In this document: positions 22,934 to 34,523 of the stretch, one piece after another
Layout: the number at the start of each line of letters is the position of its first letter
How positions within the stretch are numbered: position 1 is the stretch's first letter
From: Rhynchopus sp. YZ270_cl-10
Taxonomy: Eukaryota; Euglenozoa; Diplonemea; Diplonemida; Diplonemidae
Direction: 5' to 3'
DNA: 64,000 nucleotides
Assembly: GCA_964035575.1 (NCBI GenBank)
Contig: OZ037914.1
Coordinates: 568,176-632,175, forward strand
The notes under the pieces: model-generated
Database searches by the model: none
What the model was told of the DNA's origin: nothing
What the model saw: only the letters and a program-made list of their open reading frames with translations
Program-made: the position numbers and the translations under genes

Positions 22934-24602
22934 TCCATCCCACACATACCACACCGATACCAACATCACCAGGCCGTTTTTGGTTTGGTCTTTTTGTTGT
23001 TGCTATTTTCCCACCCACCCTCCCTGAGTCGGATGTGATGCGGAATGAAATGACAAACAGTGCTGAAGGATATCCGTCCCTGTGACGCAGTTATCTTCTG
23101 TTTTCTTTTGTCCATGTATCATTCAAAGTCACATCCTGATGGTGAGGGATTTTATTTTATTTTTATTTATTCCCATCAATCCGCTTTTCTCTTTTTTTCC
23201 TCGTTTTGCTACATTTGCTCATACCTGTCACACACAAGGGTACGATATTGTTGTTGGTGCATTCTGTCCCTCTGCAGTCATCGTGCATTTTTCTTCCTGT
23301 GTGCAGACACCATAATCCGTAGTAAACCGTTCCTGTTTGGAAGGAACAAGATGAAGACAAAGAGAAGCGACAGTGATTAACAGTCCACTGGCATTTTATG
23401 TCAGTGTTTTTTCTTGACTTTATTTTATTCTTGACTGTTCTGCTTCTTCATGTTTTTATTTGTTTCTTTTTTTTTTTTTTTGGTGGTCATATCGAAACTG
23501 CAAGACTCTGCATTCGGAGTGACGTACATCCGAACGTTCCATCCGAACAGAGAGAGTTGCAAAGGAAACGAATCTTGTCTGAAGACCTTCTGTCGGTAAT
23601 CAGCTGTTGTCTTGCTCTTTTTCCCCATGAACGATACCTTATCATCCTTATGGGGAATTTGTGAGGCCAACGTTCCACTGAAGAAACAGCGTTTGCTTTC
23701 TTTTGCTATTATTTTTGTAGACTCTTTGCGGGAAGTCTTCCCACATCTTGTTGGCAACGATGCGGCATTTTCACCACCTTTTTTTCTTTTTTCTTTTTTC
23801 AAAATTATGTTTTTCTCTCTATTGTTGTTCATCATCGTATCCTTTCCACAAAAACGTAGCCGTTGTACTTTGTGCACAGCTTCACCCTCTCCCCATAATC
23901 TCTGGTTTGTTCTCACACCTTGACCCTCTGTCTTCCCATCAAAATAGAAGAACTCAAAATTGTTTTCTTTGTTATTTATTTGGAAATTAAGATAAAAGAA
24001 AGTGCTTGAGCGAATTGTGAGACACAAGCCTTAGGTAAAGGGAGAGGTGAAGCAATACATGACTTAGTACCCCTGATTTTGGGATGAAAAAATACTGCCT
24101 TTTATTTCTATTTTTTTTATGGAGAAACGTTTCAAAAGGTTTCTCACAAAAATACTATGTTCTTTCTCTCTACTCAACGCCCACCCCATCCCATCCCGCA
24201 CAATGGGAAGTCACACAATGACATAGTGGATCAGGTTGTATTGCACTGTAATGTGATACCACCACATCCTGTGGTGTTGTCTTGTGTAGCTATGTCATCT
24301 CTTCCCATTCACCCTTTCCTCTATTCTCTCTCAAGTGTTACCTGATATCTAAGCAAAACACGTTGAAGGTAGCCTCTCGTGTGGTAGTTCACACAACAGC
24401 AACAAAAGAAGGAAAAAAAGAGGTCAAGGAATCGATACAAATGAATTTGGAAACGAAATATTCAAAAGCAAAAGTTGTATTTATCATTTCGCACCTTCTC
24501 CACCCCCCTCGATGACCGTTATCTCTGCACCCCAACAACGCACACCACACCACACAGCTACTTCTTTTACAAATCAAGCAAATCAAAGAAAACAAAGCAA
24601 CA
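22934..24602. promoter_or_regulatory. Array spacer 6
   Basis: No gene. Same content as the neighbouring spacers. Confidence 0.75.
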
Positions 24603-26909
24603 ATGAGAGTGTCCGCAGTGCTCCTCGCGAGCTGCCTTGCAGTGTCCTCTGTGGAGGGTGCGTGGACGTGCGACCAGTCGTACTTCAACGCAAAGGACGG
24701 GTGTGACTGTGCCTGCGGTGAGTGGGACCCGGACTGCGACGTTGCCGGGCAGGCGCTGTACTGCGCGAGCGGGAGGGACACGGAGAACCGTGTGTGCAAC
24801 AAGGACACGCTGGTGTGCGAGGCGGAGGCAACCGCCCCTGTCTTCACCTGCAACCAAGCGTACTACAACGCAAAGGACGGCTGCGACTGCAACTGCGGTG
24901 CATGGGACCCCGACTGCGACGTTGCCGGACAGACGCTGTACTGCGACGGGACTGCCGACACACAGGGGCGTACGTGCAGCGCAACCACCCTGCAGTGCGT
25001 GAGTGGGTCCACCCCGCCAACCCCACCCACCCCCGCTGGGTCGCTCTTCACGCTGAGGAAGACAGAGAACCTGGCTGCACACACGACGGCACAGTTCTAC
25101 ACAACTGCAGGGTACACACCGTCGGACGAGCTGGTGGTGCGCCGTGGGCAGACGTTTGAGGTGGAGCTGGTCGGGGCGGCGCCTGCGTCGTTCGCAGCGG
25201 CACTCGGGGGTGTGGCACTGACGGCGACAGCAACAAGCGCAACGGTGTGGGCTGTGGCTGTGCCGGCAACTGCTGACGTCGGACGGTTCACCCTGACACT
25301 GAACGGAGAGAGCTACGGAACGGTGGCTGTGCTCTTCAACCCGTACAAGGCGGCGGACACGCAGACCTACGTGGCAGACGCTGCAGAGCGTGCGGAGTAC
25401 CTGGAGAACGAGAACGGGCGCTTCTGGTACGGTAACGTGTACTCTGCGTCTCTGGGACAGGGTGCAGGGTCGTCTGGATGGGCGTTTGGCCAGTTCGACG
25501 TGCTGAACTACGTGATGGAGCTGGTGTCGCGCATGCCGTCGTCTGTGGACAGGTCGAGCGCCATTGAGGTGTCGCGTGCGATGACGTACCTGCTGAACTC
25601 GGGTGTGTCGCAGGGTGTGCTTGCGGGACGCTGGGACGGGAACTACGCCGACGGCACGTCCCCGACTGTGTGGACCGGGTCGCGTCAGATCATGAAGCAG
25701 TGGAGCGACGGGGGCTACGCGTCTGTGAAGTACGGACAGTGCTGGGTGTTTGCGTGCCTGCTGACGACGACGATGCGCACCCTGGGAGTTGCGGCACGCC
25801 CGATCACGAACTTCCGCAGTGCGCACGAGTCGAAGCCGTTTGACTTCTACATTGACGAGCGCACGTCCGACTCGATCTGGAACTTCCACGCCTGGGTCGA
25901 CGCGAAGATGTCGCGCCCGGACATCTCGTCTGCAGCGGTGCAGTGGAACGCCATTGACGCGACCCCTCAGGAGACCTCGGGCGGGAAGTACCAGATGGGA
26001 CCTGCGTCCCTCCCGCAGATGGCGGACAACGTGGCGCACGGGTCGAGCTACGACCAGACCTTTGTGGTGTCTGAGACAAACGGGATTGTGCTGCGCAACG
26101 GGCAGGAGATCTTCTCCGACGTCGGGCGTTACATCTCGACCAAGCAGCCTGGGTGCACTGGGTCCGGCCACACCTGCCGCATGGACATCACCGATCAGTA
26201 CAAGAAGCACGACAGCCCGCTGACCACTGAGCGCGAGGCTGCTGCCCTCGGGAAGGGAAGCCGCATGACGTCGCGCCACTACGACGACCTGGCTGGGTTC
26301 GCCCTGAAGGAGGGAAGCCTTGCTGCTGGGGGTGACGTGCAGTTCCACGCCGTGTCGACTGGGGGTGTGAAGCTGAACGGCGGACGCGGGGGTGCGCAGG
26401 CTGTCTTCGTGGTGGAGGCTGTGTCCTACACCGGGGTGAAGATTGCGGACCTCGACGTCGCCCTTGCGGTTGTGTCGCCGGACGGGAAATCTGCGTCGAT
26501 TGTTGTGCCCGAGGCTGTGTACGCGCCCTTCCTTGCGAAGACAAACACGCTGCGCGTCACACTTGAGGTGCGCAACATGATTGGGATGGTCATGTACTCG
26601 CACGCAGACAAGTTTGAGCTTGCGACCCCGAACCCTGTGGTGACACTCCTGAAGGACGGCACTGCGTCTGTGAGCTTCACGAACCCGCTCGCCACCCCGC
26701 TCACACACTGCTTCGTGCACTACTCCACACCGTCGAAGGACGAGAGCCACAAGATGGGCACCATTGAGGGACACGAGACCAAGACCATCTTTGTGCCGGC
26801 AGCACGCTGGTGCAACGGTGACAAGGGGATGCAGAAGGAGGTTGTGTTCTCCTTCTCTTCCAACGAGTTTGATGGAATGATGCACGGAGAGGTCGAGCTG
26901 CAGTGCTGA
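24603..26909 (+). CDS. Secreted animal-type transglutaminase, array copy 7
   Basis: 768 aa, protein identical to copy 2, frame intact, HSP70-type upstream region. Confidence 0.93.
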   Translation: MRVSAVLLASCLAVSSVEGAWTCDQSYFNAKDGCDCACGEWDPDCDVAGQALYCASGRDTENRVCNKDTLVCEAEATAPVFTCNQAYYNAKDGCDCNCGAWDPDCDVAGQTLYCDGTADTQGRTCSATTLQCVSGSTPPTPPTPAGSLFTLRKTENLAAHTTAQFYTTAGYTPSDELVVRRGQTFEVELVGAAPASFAAALGGVALTATATSATVWAVAVPATADVGRFTLTLNGESYGTVAVLFNPYKAADTQTYVADAAERAEYLENENGRFWYGNVYSASLGQGAGSSGWAFGQFDVLNYVMELVSRMPSSVDRSSAIEVSRAMTYLLNSGVSQGVLAGRWDGNYADGTSPTVWTGSRQIMKQWSDGGYASVKYGQCWVFACLLTTTMRTLGVAARPITNFRSAHESKPFDFYIDERTSDSIWNFHAWVDAKMSRPDISSAAVQWNAIDATPQETSGGKYQMGPASLPQMADNVAHGSSYDQTFVVSETNGIVLRNGQEIFSDVGRYISTKQPGCTGSGHTCRMDITDQYKKHDSPLTTEREAAALGKGSRMTSRHYDDLAGFALKEGSLAAGGDVQFHAVSTGGVKLNGGRGGAQAVFVVEAVSYTGVKIADLDVALAVVSPDGKSASIVVPEAVYAPFLAKTNTLRVTLEVRNMIGMVMYSHADKFELATPNPVVTLLKDGTASVSFTNPLATPLTHCFVHYSTPSKDESHKMGTIEGHETKTIFVPAARWCNGDKGMQKEVVFSFSSNEFDGMMHGEVELQC

Positions 26910-28578
26910 TCCATCCCACACATACCACACCGATACCAACATCACCAGGCCGTTTTTGGTTTGGTCTTTTTGTTGTTGCTATTTTCCCACCCACCCTCCC
27001 TGAGTCGGATGTGATGCGGAATGAAATGACAAACAGTGCTGAAGGATATCCGTCCCTGTGACGCAGTTATCTTCTGTTTTCTTTTGTCCATGTATCATTC
27101 AAAGTCACATCCTGATGGTGAGGGATTTTATTTTATTTTTATTTATTCCCATCAATCCGCTTTTCTCTTTTTTTCCTCGTTTTGCTACATTTGCTCATAC
27201 CTGTCACACACAAGGGTACGATATTGTTGTTGGTGCATTCTGTCCCTCTGCAGTCATCGTGCATTTTTCTTCCTGTGTGCAGACACCATAATCCGTAGTA
27301 AACCGTTCCTGTTTGGAAGGAACAAGATGAAGACAAAGAGAAGCGACAGTGATTAACAGTCCACTGGCATTTTATGTCAGTGTTTTTTCTTGACTTTATT
27401 TTATTCTTGACTGTTCTGCTTCTTCATGTTTTTATTTGTTTCTTTTTTTTTTTTTTTGGTGGTCATATCGAAACTGCAAGACTCTGCATTCGGAGTGACG
27501 TACATCCGAACGTTCCATCCGAACAGAGAGAGTTGCAAAGGAAACGAATCTTGTCTGAAGACCTTCTGTCGGTAATCAGCTGTTGTCTTGCTCTTTTTCC
27601 CCATGAACGATACCTTATCATCCTTATGGGGAATTTGTGAGGCCAACGTTCCACTGAAGAAACAGCGTTTGCTTTCTTTTGCTATTATTTTTGTAGACTC
27701 TTTGCGGGAAGTCTTCCCACATCTTGTTGGCAACGATGCGGCATTTTCACCACCTTTTTTTCTTTTTTCTTTTTTCAAAATTATGTTTTTCTCTCTATTG
27801 TTGTTCATCATCGTATCCTTTCCACAAAAACGTAGCCGTTGTACTTTGTGCACAGCTTCACCCTCTCCCCATAATCTCTGGTTTGTTCTCACACCTTGAC
27901 CCTCTGTCTTCCCATCAAAATAGAAGAACTCAAAATTGTTTTCTTTGTTATTTATTTGGAAATTAAGATAAAAGAAAGTGCTTGAGCGAATTGTGAGACA
28001 CAAGCCTTAGGTAAAGGGAGAGGTGAAGCAATACATGACTTAGTACCCCTGATTTTGGGATGAAAAAATACTGCCTTTTATTTCTATTTTTTTTATGGAG
28101 AAACGTTTCAAAAGGTTTCTCACAAAAATACTATGTTCTTTCTCTCTACTCAACGCCCACCCCATCCCATCCCGCACAATGGGAAGTCACACAATGACAT
28201 AGTGGATCAGGTTGTATTGCACTGTAATGTGATACCACCACATCCTGTGGTGTTGTCTTGTGTAGCTATGTCATCTCTTCCCATTCACCCTTTCCTCTAT
28301 TCTCTCTCAAGTGTTACCTGATATCTAAGCAAAACACGTTGAAGGTAGCCTCTCGTGTGGTAGTTCACACAACAGCAACAAAAGAAGGAAAAAAAGAGGT
28401 CAAGGAATCGATACAAATGAATTTGGAAACGAAATATTCAAAAGCAAAAGTTGTATTTATCATTTCGCACCTTCTCCACCCCCCTCGATGACCGTTATCT
28501 CTGCACCCCAACAACGCACACCACACCACACAGCTACTTCTTTTACAAATCAAGCAAATCAAAGAAAACAAAGCAACA
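26910..28578. promoter_or_regulatory. Array spacer 7
   Basis: No gene. Same content as the neighbouring spacers. Confidence 0.75.
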
Positions 28579-30885
28579 ATGAGAGTGTCCGCAGTGCTCC
28601 TCGCGAGCTGCCTTGCAGTGTCCTCTGTGGAGGGTGCGTGGACGTGCGACCAGTCGTACTTCAACGCAAAGGACGGGTGTGACTGTGCCTGCGGTGAGTG
28701 GGACCCGGACTGCGACGTTGCCGGGCAGGCGCTGTACTGCGCGAGCGGGAGGGACACGGAGAACCGTGTGTGCAACAAGGACACGCTGGTGTGCGAGGCG
28801 GAGGCAACCGCCCCTGTCTTCACCTGCAACCAAGCGTACTACAACGCAAAGGACGGCTGCGACTGCAACTGCGGTGCATGGGACCCCGACTGCGACGTTG
28901 CCGGACAGACGCTGTACTGCGACGGGACTGCCGACACACAGGGGCGTACGTGCAGCGCAACCACCCTGCAGTGCGTGAGTGGGTCCACCCCGCCAACCCC
29001 ACCCACCCCCGCTGGGTCGCTCTTCACGCTGAGGAAGACAGAGAACCTGGCTGCACACACGACGGCACAGTTCTACACAACTGCAGGGTACACACCGTCG
29101 GACGAGCTGGTGGTGCGCCGTGGGCAGACGTTTGAGGTGGAGCTGGTCGGGGCGGCGCCTGCGTCGTTCGCAGCGGCACTCGGGGGTGTGGCACTGACGG
29201 CGACAGCAACAAGCGCAACGGTGTGGGCTGTGGCTGTGCCGGCAACTGCTGACGTCGGACGGTTCACCCTGACACTGAACGGAGAGAGCTACGGAACGGT
29301 GGCTGTGCTCTTCAACCCGTACAAGGCGGCGGACACGCAGACCTACGTGGCAGACGCTGCAGAGCGTGCGGAGTACCTGGAGAACGAGAACGGGCGCTTC
29401 TGGTACGGTAACGTGTACTCTGCGTCTCTGGGACAGGGTGCAGGGTCGTCTGGATGGGCGTTTGGCCAGTTCGACGTGCTGAACTACGTGATGGAGCTGG
29501 TGTCGCGCATGCCGTCGTCTGTGGACAGGTCGAGCGCCATTGAGGTGTCGCGTGCGATGACGTACCTGCTGAACTCGGGTGTGTCGCAGGGTGTGCTTGC
29601 GGGACGCTGGGACGGGAACTACGCCGACGGCACGTCCCCGACTGTGTGGACCGGGTCGCGTCAGATCATGAAGCAGTGGAGCGACGGGGGCTACGCGTCT
29701 GTGAAGTACGGACAGTGCTGGGTGTTTGCGTGCCTGCTGACGACGACGATGCGCACCCTGGGAGTTGCGGCACGCCCGATCACGAACTTCCGCAGTGCGC
29801 ACGAGTCGAAGCCGTTTGACTTCTACATTGACGAGCGCACGTCCGACTCGATCTGGAACTTCCACGCCTGGGTCGACGCGAAGATGTCGCGCCCGGACAT
29901 CTCGTCTGCAGCGGTGCAGTGGAACGCCATTGACGCGACCCCTCAGGAGACCTCGGGCGGGAAGTACCAGATGGGACCTGCGTCCCTCCCGCAGATGGCG
30001 GACAACGTGGCGCACGGGTCGAGCTACGACCAGACCTTTGTGGTGTCTGAGACAAACGGGATTGTGCTGCGCAACGGGCAGGAGATCTTCTCCGACGTCG
30101 GGCGTTACATCTCGACCAAGCAGCCTGGGTGCACTGGGTCCGGCCACACCTGCCGCATGGACATCACCGATCAGTACAAGAAGCACGACAGCCCGCTGAC
30201 CACTGAGCGCGAGGCTGCTGCCCTCGGGAAGGGAAGCCGCATGACGTCGCGCCACTACGACGACCTGGCTGGGTTCGCCCTGAAGGAGGGAAGCCTTGCT
30301 GCTGGGGGTGACGTGCAGTTCCACGCCGTGTCGACTGGGGGTGTGAAGCTGAACGGCGGACGCGGGGGTGCGCAGGCTGTCTTCGTGGTGGAGGCTGTGT
30401 CCTACACCGGGGTGAAGATTGCGGACCTCGACGTCGCCCTTGCGGTTGTGTCGCCGGACGGGAAATCTGCGTCGATTGTTGTGCCCGAGGCTGTGTACGC
30501 GCCCTTCCTTGCGAAGACAAACACGCTGCGCGTCACACTTGAGGTGCGCAACATGATTGGGATGGTCATGTACTCGCACGCAGACAAGTTTGAGCTTGCG
30601 ACCCCGAACCCTGTGGTGACACTCCTGAAGGACGGCACTGCGTCTGTGAGCTTCACGAACCCGCTCGCCACCCCGCTCACACACTGCTTCGTGCACTACT
30701 CCACACCGTCGAAGGACGAGAGCCACAAGATGGGCACCATTGAGGGACACGAGACCAAGACCATCTTTGTGCCGGCAGCACGCTGGTGCAACGGTGACAA
30801 GGGGATGCAGAAGGAGGTTGTGTTCTCCTTCTCTTCCAACGAGTTTGATGGAATGATGCACGGAGAGGTCGAGCTGCAGTGCTGA
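28579..30885 (+). CDS. Secreted animal-type transglutaminase, array copy 8
   Basis: 768 aa, protein identical to copy 2. It is the last copy, directly upstream of HSP70. The distance from its start codon to the HSP70 start codon is 3974 bp, almost one repeat period, because the HSP70 start takes the place where a ninth transglutaminase start would lie. Confidence 0.93.
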   Translation: MRVSAVLLASCLAVSSVEGAWTCDQSYFNAKDGCDCACGEWDPDCDVAGQALYCASGRDTENRVCNKDTLVCEAEATAPVFTCNQAYYNAKDGCDCNCGAWDPDCDVAGQTLYCDGTADTQGRTCSATTLQCVSGSTPPTPPTPAGSLFTLRKTENLAAHTTAQFYTTAGYTPSDELVVRRGQTFEVELVGAAPASFAAALGGVALTATATSATVWAVAVPATADVGRFTLTLNGESYGTVAVLFNPYKAADTQTYVADAAERAEYLENENGRFWYGNVYSASLGQGAGSSGWAFGQFDVLNYVMELVSRMPSSVDRSSAIEVSRAMTYLLNSGVSQGVLAGRWDGNYADGTSPTVWTGSRQIMKQWSDGGYASVKYGQCWVFACLLTTTMRTLGVAARPITNFRSAHESKPFDFYIDERTSDSIWNFHAWVDAKMSRPDISSAAVQWNAIDATPQETSGGKYQMGPASLPQMADNVAHGSSYDQTFVVSETNGIVLRNGQEIFSDVGRYISTKQPGCTGSGHTCRMDITDQYKKHDSPLTTEREAAALGKGSRMTSRHYDDLAGFALKEGSLAAGGDVQFHAVSTGGVKLNGGRGGAQAVFVVEAVSYTGVKIADLDVALAVVSPDGKSASIVVPEAVYAPFLAKTNTLRVTLEVRNMIGMVMYSHADKFELATPNPVVTLLKDGTASVSFTNPLATPLTHCFVHYSTPSKDESHKMGTIEGHETKTIFVPAARWCNGDKGMQKEVVFSFSSNEFDGMMHGEVELQC

Positions 30886-32552
30886 TCCATCCCACACATA
30901 CCACACCGATACCAACATCACCAGGCCGTTTTTGGTTTGGTCTTTTTGTTGTTGCTATTTTCCCACCCACCCTCCCTGAGTCGGATGTGATGCGGAATGA
31001 AATGACAAACAGTGCTGAAGGATATCCGTCCCTGTGACGCAGTTATCTTCTGTTTTCTTTTGTCCATGTATCATTCAAAGTCACATCCTGATGGTGAGGG
31101 ATTTTATTTTATTTTTATTTATTCCCATCAATCCGCTTTTCTCTTTTTTTCCTCGTTTTGCTACATTTGCTCATACCTGTCACACACAAGGGTACGATAT
31201 TGTTGTTGGTGCATTCTGTCCCTCTGCAGTCATCGTGCATTTTTCTTCCTGTGTGCAGACACCATAATCCGTAGTAAACCGTTCCTGTTTGGAAGGAACA
31301 AGATGAAGACAAAGAGAAGCGACAGTGATTAACAGTCCACTGGCATTTTATGTCAGTGTTTTTTCTTGACTTTATTTTATTCTTGACTGTTCTGCTTCTT
31401 CATGTTTTTATTTGTTTCTTTTTTTTTTTTTTTGGTGGTCATATCGAAACTGCAAGACTCTGCATTCGGAGTGACGTACATCCGAACGTTCCATCCGAAC
31501 AGAGAGAGTTGCAAAGGAAACGAATCTTGTCTGAAGACCTTCTGTCGGTAATCAGCTGTTGTCTTGCTCTTTTTCCCCATGAACGATACCTTATCATCCT
31601 TATGGGGAATTTGTGAGGCCAACGTTCCACTGAAGAAACAGCGTTTGCTTTCTTTTGCTATTATTTTTGTAGACTCTTTGCGGGAAGTCTTCCCACATCT
31701 TGTTGGCAACGATGCGGCATTTTCACCACCTTTTTTTCTTTTTTCTTTTTTCAAAATTATGTTTTTCTCTCTATTGTTGTTCATCATCGTATCCTTTCCA
31801 CAAAAACGTAGCCGTTGTACTTTGTGCACAGCTTCACCCTCTCCCCATAATCTCTGGTTTGTTCTCACACCTTGACCCTCTGTCTTCCCATCAAAATAGA
31901 AGAACTCAAAATTGTTTTCTTTGTTATTTATTTGGAAATTAAGATAAAAGAAAGTGCTTGAGCGAATTGTGAGACACAAGCCTTAGGTAAAGGGAGAGGT
32001 GAAGCAATACATGACTTAGTACCCCTGATTTTGGGATGAAAAAATACTGCCTTTTATTTCTATTTTTTTTATGGAGAAACGTTTCAAAAGGTTTCTCACA
32101 AAAATACTATGTTCTTTCTCTCTACTCAACGCCCACCCCATCCCATCCCGCACAATGGGAAGTCACACAATGACATAGTTGATCAGGTTGTATTGCACTG
32201 TAATGTGATACCACCACATCCTGTGGTGTTGTCTTGTGTAGCTATGTCATCTCTTCCCATTCACCCTTTCCTCTATTCTCTCTCAAGTGTTGCCTGATAT
32301 CTAAGCAAAACACGTTGAAGGTAGCCTCTCGTGTGGTAGTTCACACAACAGCAACAAAAGAAGGAAAAAAAGAGGTCAAGGAATCGATACAAATGAATTT
32401 GGAAACGAAATATTCAAAAGCAAAAGTTGTATTTATCATTTCGCACCTTCTCCACCCCCCTCGATGACCGTTATCTCTGCACCCCAACAACGCACACACA
32501 CCTCACCACACAGCTACTTCTTTTATTAATCAACTAGTTTAACTTATCAAAA
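30886..32552 (+). promoter_or_regulatory. Spacer 8: upstream region and leader of HSP70
   Basis: This is the presumed source of the control region carried by copies 2-8. It matches the other spacers except for T32180 (G elsewhere), G32292 (A elsewhere) and a few extra CA-rich bases near 32490-32510. After CTTCTTTTA, ending at 32525, it continues into a distinct HSP70 leader. The inverted repeat GAGAAAC/GTTTCTC lies at 32074-32097. A stress-responsive promoter is likely from the gene identity, not from a motif I can prove. Confidence 0.75.
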
Positions 32553-34523
32553 ATGGCCTTCGACGGAGCCATCGGTATCGACTTGGGAACCACCTACTCC
32601 TGCGTGGGAGTGTGGCAGAACGAGCGTGTGGAGATCATCGCAAACGACCAGGGTAACCGTACCACCCCGTCGTACGTTGCCTTCACCGACAGCGAGCGTC
32701 TGATCGGAGATGCCGCAAAGAACCAGGTGGCGATGAACCCCACCAACACCGTGTTCGACGCGAAGCGTCTTATCGGACGCCAGCTGACGGACGCGTCTGT
32801 GCAGAGCGACATGAAGCACTGGCCCTTCAAGGTGATCGCCAAGGCTGACGGCAAGCCGATCATCGAGGTGAACTACATGGGTGAGAAGAAGACCTTCCTG
32901 CCTGAGGAGATTTCGGCGATGATCCTGGTCAAGATGAAGGAGACCGCTGAGGCCTTCCTTGGGAAGGAGGTGAAGAAGAGTGTTGTGACCGTGCCTGCGT
33001 ACTTCAACGACTCGCAGCGTCAGGCCACCAAGGACGCAGGAACCATATCCGGAATGGAGATCCTGCGTATCATCAACGAGCCCACCGCGGCCGCCATTGC
33101 CTACGGACTTGACAAGACCGACGACGCTGAGAAGAACATCCTGATCTTCGACCTGGGTGGTGGTACCTTCGATGTGACCCTTCTGACCATTGACGGAGGA
33201 ATCTTCGAGGTGAAGGCAACTGCCGGAGACACTCACTTGGGAGGAGAGGACTTCGACAACCGCATGGTGAACCACTTCGTGGAGGAGTTCAAGCGCAAGC
33301 ACAAGAAGGACCTGACCCAGAACCAGCGTGCGCTGCGCCGTCTGCGCACTGCCTGTGAGCGCGCCAAGCGTGCCCTGTCGTCGGCAGCCCAGACCAGCAT
33401 TGAGATTGACTCGCTGTTCGAGGGTGTGGACTTCTACACCTCGGTGACCCGTGCCCGTTTCGAGGAGCTGTGCGCGGACCTGTTCCGCTCGTGCCTGCGC
33501 CCTGTGGAGCAGGTGCTGTCGGACTCGAAGATGGACAAGCGCTCGATCCACGAGGTTGTGCTGGTCGGAGGATCGACCCGTATCCCGAAGATCCAGGGTA
33601 TGGTGTCTGACTTCTTCGGAGGAAAGGAACTGAACAAGTCGATCAACCCCGACGAGGCTGTTGCCTTCGGAGCTGCCGTGCAGGCCTTCGTGCTGACCGG
33701 AGGACAGAGCAAGCAGACTGAGCAGATCCTGCTTCTCGACGTGACCCCCCTGACTGTGGGTATTGAGACCGCCGGAGGTGTGATGACCTCCCTCATCAAG
33801 AGGAACACCACCATCCCCACGAAGAAGAGCCAGGTCTTCTCGACCTACGCCGACAACCAGCCCGGAGTGCACATCCAGGTGTTCGAGGGAGAGCGTGCGA
33901 TGACGAAGGACTGCCACCAGCTGGGAACCTTCGACCTGTCCGGAATCCCGCCTGCCCCACGTGGAGTGCCCCAGATTGAGGTCACCTTCGACGTTGACGC
34001 CAACGGTATCATGAACGTGTCTGCCGAGGACAAGACCAGCGGAAAGAAGGCGAACGTGACGATCACCAACGACAAGGGCCGTCTGTCGCAGGCGGAGATT
34101 GACGCCATGTGCAAGGACGCAGAGAAGTACGCTGAGTCCGACAAGCTCGCAAAGGAGCGTGTGGAGTCGAAGAACGCCCTCGAGAACTACGCCTACTCGA
34201 TGAAGAACACCATGAACGACGAGAAGACGGCCGCCCTTGTGCCCGAGGACGACAAGAAGAAGGTTGAGGACGCATGCCAGGAGGCCATCCAGTGGCTTGA
34301 CGGTGCCCAGGAGGCCTCCAAGGACGAGTACGACTCGCGCATGAAGGAGTTGGAGGCCATCTGCTCCCCCATCGTCACCAAGATGTACGAGCAGCAGGGC
34401 GGTGCTGGTGGAGCCCCTGGTGGCATGCCCGGAGGCATGCCCGGTGGTATGCCCGGTGGCATGCCCGGTGCTGGTGCCGGTGCCGCCCCCGGAGCCGGTC
34501 CCCAGGTCGAGGAGGTCGACTAA
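32553..34523 (+). CDS. HSP70: Cytosolic HSP70 chaperone
   Basis: ATP-dependent chaperone of 656 aa, the usual length for the cytosolic eukaryotic form. The ATPase domain (about 1-385) shows [13 protein letters not shown] near the N-terminus, [14 protein letters not shown] near residue 200 and [14 protein letters not shown] near 340. The substrate-binding domain follows, with [19 protein letters not shown], then a helical lid, a GGMP repeat tail and a terminal EEVD, which binds TPR co-chaperones such as HOP and CHIP. There is no signal peptide or ER-retention motif. Start: first ATG, reading [14 protein letters not shown]. The gene is intronless. Its upstream region is shared with the transglutaminase array. 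Confidence 0.98.
   Translation: MAFDGAIGIDLGTTYSCVGVWQNERVEIIANDQGNRTTPSYVAFTDSERLIGDAAKNQVAMNPTNTVFDAKRLIGRQLTDASVQSDMKHWPFKVIAKADGKPIIEVNYMGEKKTFLPEEISAMILVKMKETAEAFLGKEVKKSVVTVPAYFNDSQRQATKDAGTISGMEILRIINEPTAAAIAYGLDKTDDAEKNILIFDLGGGTFDVTLLTIDGGIFEVKATAGDTHLGGEDFDNRMVNHFVEEFKRKHKKDLTQNQRALRRLRTACERAKRALSSAAQTSIEIDSLFEGVDFYTSVTRARFEELCADLFRSCLRPVEQVLSDSKMDKRSIHEVVLVGGSTRIPKIQGMVSDFFGGKELNKSINPDEAVAFGAAVQAFVLTGGQSKQTEQILLLDVTPLTVGIETAGGVMTSLIKRNTTIPTKKSQVFSTYADNQPGVHIQVFEGERAMTKDCHQLGTFDLSGIPPAPRGVPQIEVTFDVDANGIMNVSAEDKTSGKKANVTITNDKGRLSQAEIDAMCKDAEKYAESDKLAKERVESKNALENYAYSMKNTMNDEKTAALVPEDDKKKVEDACQEAIQWLDGAQEASKDEYDSRMKELEAICSPIVTKMYEQQGGAGGAPGGMPGGMPGGMPGGMPGAGAGAAPGAGPQVEEVD

Larger units (their letters stand above)
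713..32525 (+). repeat. Tandem array of eight 3976-bp transglutaminase units, ending in the HSP70 leader
   Basis: The start codons lie at 747, 4723, 8699, 12675, 16651, 20627, 24603 and 28579, every interval being exactly 3976 bp. Each unit holds one transglutaminase gene plus about 1.67 kb of spacer. Units differ at only a few bases: copy 1 has C848 and A897 where the others have T and G, copy 6 has T20788, and the last spacer has T32180 and G32292. Such uniformity means very recent amplification or continuing homogenisation. At the right edge the unit passes without a break into the HSP70 leader. Confidence 0.97.

Noticed and set aside
32547-33917. A 456-codon open frame antisense to HSP70
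   Set aside because: Long antisense frames opposite HSP70 genes are a known codon-bias effect; no protein features are visible.
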